Part shown: positions 32,299-41,000 of the stretch, in pieces
Position numbering within the stretch: the first letter of the stretch is position 1
Layout: every line of letters starts with the position of its first letter
Virus record (IMG/VR): IMGVR_UViG_3300046791_000392
Coordinates: 1-63,602 of that record
From: a virus
Length of the DNA: 63,602 bases
Direction: 5' to 3' (one strand)
Program-made: the position numbers and the translations under genes
Notes under the pieces: generated by a model
Databases searched by the model: none
The model's input: the letters and a program-made list of their open reading frames with translations, nothing else
What the model was told of the DNA's origin: nothing

Positions 32299-32703
32299 TT
32301 ATGGAACCGTGGACAGCTTACTCCACCACGGCTTGAAGTTCTTCAGGTCATCGAGGTCGGGCCAGGTCCCGGTGAACGTGATCGCGCGATCATCGAGGGT
32401 CACGAACGCCGGGGGTTTCTCGGCCGGCCACCCGATCAGGTCCAGCCATTCGGGGACGCCGATGCTGCCGGCCGCACCAGTCATCGCGTGATGCGCGAGC
32501 CATGCTTTCATGGCGGAAATTCCGCCGGCCCAGTGCGACCGCGACGAATGAATCTGGACATCGAACACGTGGACAGCCTTGGACAGGAACTCCAAGGCGC
32601 CGGGCACGGGCGGATCGGGAATATGCGTCGCACCGCGCCAGCCCGACGCATACGAATGGATCACGCCGTCGAAGTCGAGGCACAGGATGGGCTTCTTAGT
32701 CAT
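32299..32703 (-). CDS. HAD-superfamily phosphatase
   Basis: 134 residues. HAD motif I LCLDFDG with D10 and D12, motif II-type serine in IHSSRS (S53), lysine near 96 and motif IV LDDRA (D104, D105). Resembles small phage HAD phosphatases, including the 3'-phosphatase part of polynucleotide kinases, though the kinase half is absent. Likely acts on nucleotide or nucleic-acid ends. ATGA overlap with the upstream gene. Confidence 0.8.
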   Translation of the reverse strand: MTKKPILCLDFDGVIHSYASGWRGATHIPDPPVPGALEFLSKAVHVFDVQIHSSRSHWAGGISAMKAWLAHHAMTGAAGSIGVPEWLDLIGWPAEKPPAFVTLDDRAITFTGTWPDLDDLKNFKPWWSKLSTVP

Positions 32704-32876
32704 GGTCGAAGCACCATCTCGACCGCGACCGCGACGGCCAGGGCGATGCCGCCGCTGACCAGCGTAACGAGCTTCCACGCCACGCCCCAGCGGCGGTCAC
32801 ACAGCACAACGTGTCCGTTGAAGTCGCCCCGCAGCGCCGTCAGCTGGATCTCAAGCTGGCGCATGCGGTCGTCCAT
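32700..32876 (-). CDS. Coiled coil plus membrane helix, holin-like
   Basis: 58 residues. An N-terminal amphipathic helix (RMRQLEIQLTALRGDFNGH) is followed by one membrane segment (ALVSGGIALAVAVAVEMVL-like, about 36-55). This resembles XhlA-type holins or membrane-anchored accessory proteins. With no other lysis gene nearby it is the best holin candidate on this side, but evidence is weak. Confidence 0.55.
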   Translation of the reverse strand: MDDRMRQLEIQLTALRGDFNGHVVLCDRRWGVAWKLVTLVSGGIALAVAVAVEMVLRP

Positions 32877-32877
32877 G

Positions 32878-33057
32878 TCACTTCGGACCGGGTGCCGGCG
32901 GTGGCTCGTAGTCGGCCGCGTACGCAGTGTTACCGGCGGCGACCCATTGCTGGTACGCGCGCCAGTCGGCATTGCGTTCATCGTTCGGAATGAACGCGCC
33001 GTCGCTGAGACGCTGCACGCCACCCATTGCATTGAGCTTGTATGTTTCAGTTGTCAT
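32878..33057 (-). CDS. Fibre-assembly-type small protein, copy 2
   Basis: 59 residues: MTTETYKLNAMGGVQRLSDG start, PNDERNADWRAYQQWVAAGN, PPPAPGPK end. Very similar to the protein at 35390-35566. The NxDWxxYxxWVxxGNT pattern is common in phage tail-fibre assembly or minor tail proteins encoded right after fibre genes, as here. Confidence 0.75.
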   Translation of the reverse strand: MTTETYKLNAMGGVQRLSDGAFIPNDERNADWRAYQQWVAAGNTAYAADYEPPPAPGPK

Positions 33058-33059
33058 GA

Positions 33060-34202
33060 TTAGATCCCTGCGTCGGCCTGCCAATGCACACCGCACTGTT
33101 GGTTGACGCCACCACCGGCATTGCCGGTCGATGCGACACCGAAGCACCTGTCGATGGCGCCGAATGCGACTGTAGCGCTGTGATCGACCGAAGCACTCTC
33201 GTTGCGCACCTGCCCGTTGGCAGCAGATGGATTGTAAAACGCCACCGATGGAGACGTGCGCATCCGCACACCAAAAGAATGGAACATGCTAAAGCTCGAC
33301 GCGCCTCCCGTGATGGTCTGCCCCATCAGTTCGCCGTTGTTGATACCGACGCCTGAGTTGGGGGCCATGCCATACTGAAACGACTTCTGATAGTGCCGCT
33401 GGCACGCCTGCAACTCGCTCTCGAACGGCCTGCGCTCGAACGGCGTCGCGACGCTGCCGATCTCAAGCTGCACATCGTCAATCGCCCATACATCCGCAGC
33501 ACCCGCTGTGCCAACCGGCGTCCACAAGAACTGAAGCGACGCCTGCGTCGCATTTGTCGGCACCACGACGGCGGATGTGAACGTCAAGCGCTGCGGCGTG
33601 CCTACCGGCAATGTTGCCGTGGCAGCGATAACATCCGTCTCGCCGGTGAATGCAACCGTGCTGCGCTTGGCCGCAGCGCCAGTGCCGGTGCGAAATCGCA
33701 CGAGCAGTGCCTGTCCTGCCGGTGTCCAGCCGGCATTGCAATATGCTATGAACGACAGCGTGACGATGCTGTTCTGCGCCATCACGATCTCGTCGGTATC
33801 AAGCGGAAACTCAAAGACCATGATGCTGACGCCGGTCTGTCCGCTGCTGCGGAAGATGTTGGCACCAAAGCGCGATCCCGCTACACCAGGAGCACCTTGT
33901 GCAACGACGCTTGCTTGATTGGCGCCCGTCGTCAGCCACCAACCGTCACTCGTATAAGCACCGCCGGCAGCCCCTACCGAGATAGCAGCACTCCCGCCGG
34001 CCCCGCGCTGCCACACCTCAAAGCCGCCGTTGCGTCCAAGTATGTTGCGATACGACAGCGCACGACCGATGTTCGCTGGATCACCGGCACCACTACCGAT
34101 CTCACGTCCCTTCACTGTGCCGTCAGGCATGTCAGCAAGCTGTGCATCCGTCACGCTGTTGAGCGGAGGATAGAAGCCTGGTGACTGCGGATAGTAGGGC
34201 AT
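33060..34202 (-). CDS. Tail fibre/receptor-binding protein, copy C
   Basis: 380 residues. Third of three tandem paralogues: a short anchor (DAQLADMPDGTVKGREIGSG), a NGGFEVWQRGAGG domain, a lectin-like beta region with ATPFERRPFESELQAC+RHYQK, and a variable C-terminal tip ending in WQADAGI. A 73-bp block (33401-33473) is identical to 35907-35979 in copy A. Expected to contact host surface sugars. Confidence 0.82.
   Translation of the reverse strand: MPYYPQSPGFYPPLNSVTDAQLADMPDGTVKGREIGSGAGDPANIGRALSYRNILGRNGGFEVWQRGAGGSAAISVGAAGGAYTSDGWWLTTGANQASVVAQGAPGVAGSRFGANIFRSSGQTGVSIMVFEFPLDTDEIVMAQNSIVTLSFIAYCNAGWTPAGQALLVRFRTGTGAAAKRSTVAFTGETDVIAATATLPVGTPQRLTFTSAVVVPTNATQASLQFLWTPVGTAGAADVWAIDDVQLEIGSVATPFERRPFESELQACQRHYQKSFQYGMAPNSGVGINNGELMGQTITGGASSFSMFHSFGVRMRTSPSVAFYNPSAANGQVRNESASVDHSATVAFGAIDRCFGVASTGNAGGGVNQQCGVHWQADAGI
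33401..33473 (-). repeat. 73-bp repeat shared by fibre genes C and A
   Basis: By eye identical to 35907-35979. Codes the conserved FERRPFESELQAC region. Offers a site for recombination or gene conversion between paralogues. Confidence 0.85.
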
Positions 34203-34205
34203 GTG

Positions 34206-35387
34206 CTAGATACCTGCGTCGGCGGTGAGATGCACACCAACTTGTGTGTTCACTCCTGGAGTGCCTGGAATTACGCCATATATCATCGTGCTTTCTTGTG
34301 ATGTGTACACTACAGTAGTGCCAGTGAATGGTAGATTAGCAATAAGGTCATATATCTGATTGCCGCTTGCACCAATACTAATAGGGGTAACAGTTGGCGC
34401 AGCACGCATCGAAATTGGAAAGCGATATGGGAGCATCGCCAACGCACCACTGCCACCAGGAACAACGGTGTTGTACTGAATGTGCCCCAGCGTGTTACCT
34501 AACTGTGCAACAGGTGCGACTGGATAGTTGAATGTCTTCTGATAGTGTCTCTTACACGCCAACAGTTCACTCTCAAATGGTCTACGCTCGAATGGTGTTG
34601 CAACGCTACCGACTTCGAGTTGTACGTCGTCAAGTGCCCAGTAGTCAGATGATGCTGTGCCGACAGGCACCCAGTCGAAATAGACGGATGCCTGCGTCGT
34701 ATTGTTCGGGACCACAATCGTGGATGTCATTGTGAAGCGTGTGACGGTCGGCGTCACTGAAACCGCTACGGTCGTATCAATGATCACTTGCTCGCCAGTG
34801 TATGCACCGGCAGACCGTCTTGCCGGTGATCCACTGCCGATGAACAATCGAACGCGGACGTTCTTGCCTACTGGCGAGAACGTCGCGGATGCGAGTGTTG
34901 AGAACGACAGCGTGACGAAATTACCGCGTGCCGTCGCAATCTCGTCGGTGTCCAATGGATACTCGTACGAGATCGCTGCGACGCCCGTCTGTCCATCAGT
35001 GCGTTGCAGGACAACAGCCCAGCGCGATCCTGGCGCCAAGCCGAAGCCCGATACGCCAGCCCACTGATAAACATTCGAGTTCTGTCCTGCGCTGCAAGCG
35101 TAGTACCAGCCATCTGCTGTGTATCCTGCCGTGGAAGGCATCGCCATCTGCGCTGGCGCACCACCAGCACCTCTCTGCCACACTTCAAATCCACCATTGC
35201 GACCGAGTATGTTCCTGTAGCTCAGTCCTTGTGATGCAGCAATCAAGCTGCTCATCGGCAAGTCTTGTGGATCACCAGTGCCAGTACCAGCAGCACGACC
35301 CTTGACTGTGTTCGCTGCCATGTCTGCGAGCAGCACATTGTCGATGCTGTTGGGATAGAGGCCGCCGCCTTGTGGATAGAGAGGCAT
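34206..35387 (-). CDS. Tail fibre/receptor-binding protein, copy B
   Basis: 393 residues, start set by the MPLYPQGGG N-terminus shared with its paralogues. Same domain order as copies A and C with a different tip (HLTADAGI end). The coding sequence is clearly richer in A/T and uses different codons from the neighbours, as in a recently acquired or separately evolved allele. Confidence 0.82.
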   Translation of the reverse strand: MPLYPQGGGLYPNSIDNVLLADMAANTVKGRAAGTGTGDPQDLPMSSLIAASQGLSYRNILGRNGGFEVWQRGAGGAPAQMAMPSTAGYTADGWYYACSAGQNSNVYQWAGVSGFGLAPGSRWAVVLQRTDGQTGVAAISYEYPLDTDEIATARGNFVTLSFSTLASATFSPVGKNVRVRLFIGSGSPARRSAGAYTGEQVIIDTTVAVSVTPTVTRFTMTSTIVVPNNTTQASVYFDWVPVGTASSDYWALDDVQLEVGSVATPFERRPFESELLACKRHYQKTFNYPVAPVAQLGNTLGHIQYNTVVPGGSGALAMLPYRFPISMRAAPTVTPISIGASGNQIYDLIANLPFTGTTVVYTSQESTMIYGVIPGTPGVNTQVGVHLTADAGI

Positions 35388-35389
35388 GG

Positions 35390-35566
35390 CTATTTCGGTC
35401 CCGGCAGTGGAGGTGGCTCGTAGTCGGCGGCATAGGCCGTGTTGCCCGCTTCCACCCACGCGACGTATTCGCGCCAGTCTGAATTTCGTTCATCTTCCGG
35501 CACGAACGCTCCGTCGCTGAGACGCTGCACGCCGCCCATTGCATTGAGCTTGTAGCTTTCGGTCAT
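35390..35566 (-). CDS. Fibre-assembly-type small protein, copy 1
   Basis: 58 residues: MTESYKLNAMGGVQRLSDG start, PEDERNSDWREYVAWVEAGN, PPPLPGPK end. Nearly the same as copy 2 at 32878-33057. Lies between fibre genes A and B. Confidence 0.75.
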   Translation of the reverse strand: MTESYKLNAMGGVQRLSDGAFVPEDERNSDWREYVAWVEAGNTAYAADYEPPPLPGPK

Positions 35567-35568
35567 GG

Positions 35569-36732
35569 CTAGATCCCTGCGTCTGCGGTGAAATGGACGC
35601 CCAGCTGATGCCCGGTGGCTGTCGAAACGGGACCAGCGCCATTTACGGCAACGGAGTTTGCCGACCCGGCAAGACTTGTCGTCGTAAAATCAGCGCCTGC
35701 CGATTGGTTGCGTGCGAACGCATTTGCAGCACTTGTATTGAACCCGATGGTGGTCGGCATAGCGCGCATATCCACAGGCAGGCGCATCTGAAAGCCTTGA
35801 TTGCCGGCGCCGGACAGAAGCGCCCACCAGTTCAGCTCGCCGCTATTGAACCCGATATTCTGTGCAGGCGCGGTCGGGTACATAAAGGTTTTGTAGTAGT
35901 GCCGCCGGCACGCCTGCAACTCGCTCTCGAACGGCCTGCGCTCGAACGGCGTCGCGACGCTGCCGATCTCAAGCTGCACGTCGTCAATCGCCATAAGATC
36001 AGCACTAGCCGTACCGACTGGTGTCCAATAGACCCTGACGCACGCTTGTGTCGTGTTCGCCGGTATGGGCACGGAAGATGTAACGACAAAGCGCGTGAGC
36101 GCTGTCGTCAAAACGCAGGCTGCATTTCCTGGGAATGTAACGCCGGTCCACGCACCGCCAGTGAAACGAGAAACCGGCCCGGTTCCGCAAACGACCTGCG
36201 CTTGTAGAATGCTACCCGCTGGCGACCAGCCAGCGGCTTTCCATGCTATGAATGACAGCGTGACAGTTTCGCCACGCATCTTTGCGATCTCGTCACTGTC
36301 GAGCGGAAACTCCAAGATTACTAAGTTAGTAGCGGTGTTCCCATCGCCACGTTGCATGAGACATGCATAGCTAGATCCAGAGCCAGGATTATTGGCGGGA
36401 GTTTGATTGACAAAGAAAACGTTGGTAGCGGCATCCGTCCAACACCACCAACCATCTGCCGTGTATCGTCCACCCGTCGGTATGTTGAAGTTCGCACTCC
36501 CACCCGCGCCGCGCTGCCACACCTCAAAGCCGCCGTTGCGGCCGAGGATGTTCCGGTAGCTCAGCGGCACCATCGCCTGGAACTGCGCCGCCGTGAGATC
36601 CGTCGGATCACCGGTTCCGGCGCCCAAGGCTCTCCCTTTCACGGTCCCGGCCGGCATGTCCGTCAGGATGACGTTGTCCACGGTGTTGGGGAGCAGAACG
36701 CTCCCGCCGGGCGCTGGGGGAAAATACGGCAT
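35569..36732 (-). CDS. Tail fibre/receptor-binding protein, copy A
   Basis: 387 residues. First paralogue of the array: anchor (DNVILTDMPAGTVKGRALGAG), NGGFEVWQRGAGGSA, the FERRPFESELQACRRHYYK strand and a tip ending in HFTADAGI. Overlaps the longer fibre gene by one base (TAATG). Confidence 0.82.
   Translation of the reverse strand: MPYFPPAPGGSVLLPNTVDNVILTDMPAGTVKGRALGAGTGDPTDLTAAQFQAMVPLSYRNILGRNGGFEVWQRGAGGSANFNIPTGGRYTADGWWCWTDAATNVFFVNQTPANNPGSGSSYACLMQRGDGNTATNLVILEFPLDSDEIAKMRGETVTLSFIAWKAAGWSPAGSILQAQVVCGTGPVSRFTGGAWTGVTFPGNAACVLTTALTRFVVTSSVPIPANTTQACVRVYWTPVGTASADLMAIDDVQLEIGSVATPFERRPFESELQACRRHYYKTFMYPTAPAQNIGFNSGELNWWALLSGAGNQGFQMRLPVDMRAMPTTIGFNTSAANAFARNQSAGADFTTTSLAGSANSVAVNGAGPVSTATGHQLGVHFTADAGI
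35907..35979 (-). repeat. 73-bp repeat shared by fibre genes A and C
   Basis: Partner of 33401-33473; the two differ at the base immediately after. Confidence 0.85.
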
Positions 36733-38063
36733 TATTCAAAGAACTCCGTGATGCGCGCGGCGCCCGTCGCGTTCGCCCAGATGGCGAACACCGCGCCGAA
36801 GAACCCGAACGGGACCTCGTAGTAGGCGCCCGGCAGCATGTCCACGGTGAACGCCGTGTTCGACGCCGCCGCCCCCAGGTTCAGGTACATTTCCGCCGGC
36901 GAGTCGTTATAGACCGACGCGCCCAGGCGCAGCGCATTCGCTGCGAGAAGCTGGGTGCTCGTGATCGCCGCCGGCACGTTGGTTCGGGTAGACGTTCCGG
37001 TCACGACGCCGCCTCCGCTCTTGAATAGCTTGCCGTTGACGTAGAAGCCGTTGGACACGTTCACCGTGCCCGGGCCCAGATCGCCGCCGGTCGGGGCGCC
37101 CAGTATGACACCGCCGGGCGCCGTGATCGTAGAACCGCCGTTGATCGCGCCGGTCGCCGTGATCGTGCTCGCCTGCAGCGGCTGGGTGAACGTCAGCGGC
37201 GCCGTATTGAGAATGCCGACGATGCCCGCCTGGTTGAGGTCCATCGGCTGACCGGAACCGGAGCCGGCCAAGCGTCCCTTGACCATCCCCTGGCCCATCG
37301 CGGCCAGCTGGGCGTTCATCACCGCGCCGTTGCGGATGCTCGGATCGGGATAGGTCCCCGAAAGATCTCCCCCCGCCGGACCCGTGGCCGGACCCGGCAC
37401 GCCGACGATGGGCACGCTGACGATGCCGGTGATCCGGCCCTTGCTGTCGTAAGTGATCTGAGGTACGTGCGTCGCGTCGCCGATGGAACCGCCGGCGCCC
37501 AGCGCCGGGATCAGGATCAGGGCTGGGTTAGGATAGGTGCCGGCGAGATCGCCGCCGGCGGGCCCGCCAGGGACAGACGTGCCGGGCGAGGTCGCCAGGA
37601 TCGTCGTGAGTGCTGTTACACGCCCCTTGGCGTCGATGGTGACCACGGGAATATGCGTGGCGTCACCGAATGTACCGGCGCCGACGATGGCCTTGAGCAA
37701 CGGATCGGGATAATTCCCGGTGAGATCGCCGCCGGCGGGCCCGCCGGGTGTCGAGCCAGCGATGCCCAGTCCCACGAACGTATTGAAGATGTCCGTGGTG
37801 ATCGAGACATCGTCGGTGTCGCCCACCGTGTGCAGCAGGTCCCGCCACGTGATGGTGAAGCTGGAAGCACCGAACGTGAGTTGGAACGTGTCGGTATCTT
37901 CGCGAAGGATGAGCCGGCCGCCATTCACGAGAAGCATCGCGCCGTTGCCGGCGAAATCGGTCTGGACGTCCCCCGGCTTGTACGGCACGACGTAGGTGTT
38001 CTTGCCGGGCTCCGACGTGATCCCGCCCTTCAAGATGAAGTTATACGTGCTGATCTTGGTCAT
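36732..38063 (-). CDS. Tail fibre with GGPAGGDLxGxYPxP repeats
   Basis: 443 residues. Three GGPAGGDL(T/A/S)G(N/T)YP(D/N)P repeats near 105-235, alternating with DATHIPVVTIDAKGRVT-type strands, a phage tail-fibre shaft pattern. It also carries the GMVKGRLAGSGSGQPMDL motif found at the anchor of the three downstream paralogues, so they may share an attachment site. The C-terminal end is hydrophobic and beta-rich. Probably the main side fibre. Confidence 0.8.
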   Translation of the reverse strand: MTKISTYNFILKGGITSEPGKNTYVVPYKPGDVQTDFAGNGAMLLVNGGRLILREDTDTFQLTFGASSFTITWRDLLHTVGDTDDVSITTDIFNTFVGLGIAGSTPGGPAGGDLTGNYPDPLLKAIVGAGTFGDATHIPVVTIDAKGRVTALTTILATSPGTSVPGGPAGGDLAGTYPNPALILIPALGAGGSIGDATHVPQITYDSKGRITGIVSVPIVGVPGPATGPAGGDLSGTYPDPSIRNGAVMNAQLAAMGQGMVKGRLAGSGSGQPMDLNQAGIVGILNTAPLTFTQPLQASTITATGAINGGSTITAPGGVILGAPTGGDLGPGTVNVSNGFYVNGKLFKSGGGVVTGTSTRTNVPAAITSTQLLAANALRLGASVYNDSPAEMYLNLGAAASNTAFTVDMLPGAYYEVPFGFFGAVFAIWANATGAARITEFFE

Positions 38064-41000
38064 CGCGTTGCCCCGCCGTAGGGATCACGGCCCCGGCCGC
38101 CGCCATAGGGATCGCGCTGGCCGCCCCCGCTGTAAGGATCGCTCGGCCCACCGCGCTGGCGTCCGCCGTGCGGGATCGGCGTGCCTGTCCAGGTCGGGAA
38201 CGGCGTCGGCGGCCGGCCCGGCGCTGGGGCTATCTGATCAACGAGATACTGGCGGAACCCGCCAAGCTGGCTCAGCCCCGGCACCAGCAAGGTCGCGTTG
38301 TTCATCATGGTGTGGACATCGCGCGGACTGTCGAAGCCCGCGATCATCCAGCGCGCGGCGCCGCCGATGAAGTTCTGCAGGCGATCACCAAGGGTGGCTG
38401 CGGGCACCCATTGTCCAGCCGCCGATCCACCGGTCGCTGTTCTCCCCATCGTGATGACGTCCACGATGAACTGGTACGGGCCGGCGATGCCGCCGCGCCC
38501 GATCATGCGCATCAGCATCTGCTTCGCCGGGGAATCATCCATGCCGGCGCGATGCCACGCCGGATTGCCGGCGTCGCCGTACTGATACCATTCCCAGAGC
38601 TTCGCCGTGAGCGCCGCCAGGGCGGCATAGCCGACCAGCCAGATCAGCGGGAACGGATTGCCGTGCCCCATCTCGCGGATCGGGCGCTGCACGACGGTGT
38701 TGCCGAAGCCGACCGCGAAGTTCTTGATCTGCGCCACCAGCTTGAAGCGCGGGTCGCTCATCCACGCCGGCTTCATGCCAGCCGTAGGTTCAATGATAAT
38801 TTCCTGCGTGATCTGACGGATGGCGGCGTCGAACTTGAGATTGGTCCCGGGCTGGTAGGTATCGGGATCGATGCCCTGCACGTCGGCCGGGGTCAGGCCG
38901 ACTTCGCGCAGCCATCGCATGTAGTGTCCGGCGAAGCGGCCCCCGGCGCTGGCCTGCTCGCCCCAATGCGGCAGCGTGCGGATCGCGGCGTTGACCGCCA
39001 TGGTCTTGCCGAGATTGGTCCACGCCGTGAGGAAGGTTCCCCAGAACGCCCAGTTCGAGATGTTGTTGGGATCGATGTTCCAGCGCCCGACCGCAAACGA
39101 CGCATGCGTCGAGGCGAAGTCGAGCAGCTGCGACTGGAGATGATCGCGAAGAACGCCGACGTCACGTGCGATGCGCCGCGCATTGCTGTCGCCTTGGAGC
39201 GTGATGGTACGGAAGATCTGATTGAACCCGCCGGTCAGCGCATAGAACTGGCCGCGCATGCCCAGGCGCACGCCGCTCATCATCGCCTCGGGCAGCGACG
39301 CGAGCGTCGTGAAGAACAGCATGTTGGTGTTGACCGCCGCCTTGAGCCCTTCCTGGGCGCGGTTGAACGGTCGCGACGGCCGGGTCTGCAGCGTGTTGAA
39401 GTTGGCCTGAACCTGGCGGATCAGGTCGAACAGGTCCTGGCCGGCGAGGCGCGGCATGCCGGCGGCTTTGCGGTCGGCCTGGATGCCGGCGATCATGCGG
39501 TCGATGTCTTCGCCCTTAGGGCCGAAGCGCCGGTTGAACTCGCCGTGCCGCGCCATGCCGATGGCGTATTGCGGCAGGATGGTCATCGGGTTGTTGTTGA
39601 GCAGGTCGTTGATCGTGACGTCGGCGGTGACACCCCCCACGGTCACCGGCACAGAAATGTGTGCGGGGATCTTCAGCAGGCGCTCGCGCGTGCGCGCGGT
39701 GAGCTTGGTGACCGTGCCGGTTTTCCACTGGTTGGTTGCGGCGTACGAGACATAGCCGCCCTCGCCCATGACGTTGTCGATCAGGTCATCGATCAACTCG
39801 TCCTGGTTGGGCTTGCCGCGTCCGACGCCAAGACCCTTGAAAAATTCATGCGCGACGATGTTCTTGGCCACGCCCCGGAACGGCCCGGCGCCGAATTTTC
39901 CGTCGAGTTCCCAGATCTGCGGGAAATAATTGGGCAAGCGCTTGATGTGATCGGCGCCGGTCACATGCTGGACACCGTTGGCGGTGCCCCAGATCGAGTG
40001 CCCGTTCATATGATCGTTGGTGAAGTCCAGGATGCTGTCCATCCACTGGCGGAACCACAGGGCATCGGCCGCCGTGAGATGGCTGAGTTGGACACGTCCC
40101 GTCGCCGGGTTCACGTTCGCCCCGCGCATGGCCAACGGAATTTCACGTCTCGCTGCCCTGGACAGCGGCTCGATCTTCTGGCGCAAAGCCTCCAGTTGCG
40201 GGCCGATGATGCCCTGCACCACCGAGTGATAATCCTCGTTGATCACGCCGGTGGTGCGCGTGGCGACGAAGCTCGCCGGGTCGCGCCTGAACATGTTCCC
40301 GAGTTCGTAGCCGTGCTTGACCCAGCCGCTCAGCACGCGGATCTGCTTGCTCGACTGCATGAACAGCCAGTCGAGCCCGACCAGGAAATGGCTGTAGTTC
40401 GCCCACCACTTGCGCCACCGGGGATCGCCCGGCGCCGGCTGATACCCCGGGATACGCCGGATGCGCCGCAGGTAAACCTCGGACGCTTCCTTATCGACGC
40501 TGTCTTCCATCTGCGCGTTGAACGGCAGGGCGTGTCCCACGATCATGGTCGCGGGTGTTTCCTGAGTTTCACTCGGTGGTGAGGGGTTCTCGGCCTGCGC
40601 CTGGTTCTGGACAGCGAACCGCGTCGTCTGGACAGCGGTGCCGAAATCCTGCGCCAGCTGGTCCATCACATCGCGCGCCGTAACCACGGGCACACGTGCT
40701 TTGTCGGCTATCGCTTGGGCCTTGGCGTCGATGGGCCCGACGTACTTGGTCATCGCGTGCAGGCCGGTGCGCTCGTCCGGCTCGGGTGCGACGATGTACC
40801 CCTGGCTGCGCCAGAACGGCACGCTCGGCGGGAGGGCTTCGCCCTCGATGCGCCGCACGCCCTGCTCGGCGGCGGTCTTCTCGAACTTGCGCACGATCCG
40901 ACTGCCTTCGCCGGCCCCCCGCTGGTTGGGCGGCAGGTAGATCATGCTAATGAAAGCGGTGTTGGTCTTGGGCACCAGCCGGGCGCGGAACTTCACGCCC

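Noticed and set aside
38168-40582. Long plus-strand frame opposite the polyvalent gene
   Set aside because: Low-complexity Arg/His/Asp shadow with no ribosome site, within a continuous 3300-codon gene. The similar frame at 42569-44485 was rejected for the same reason.
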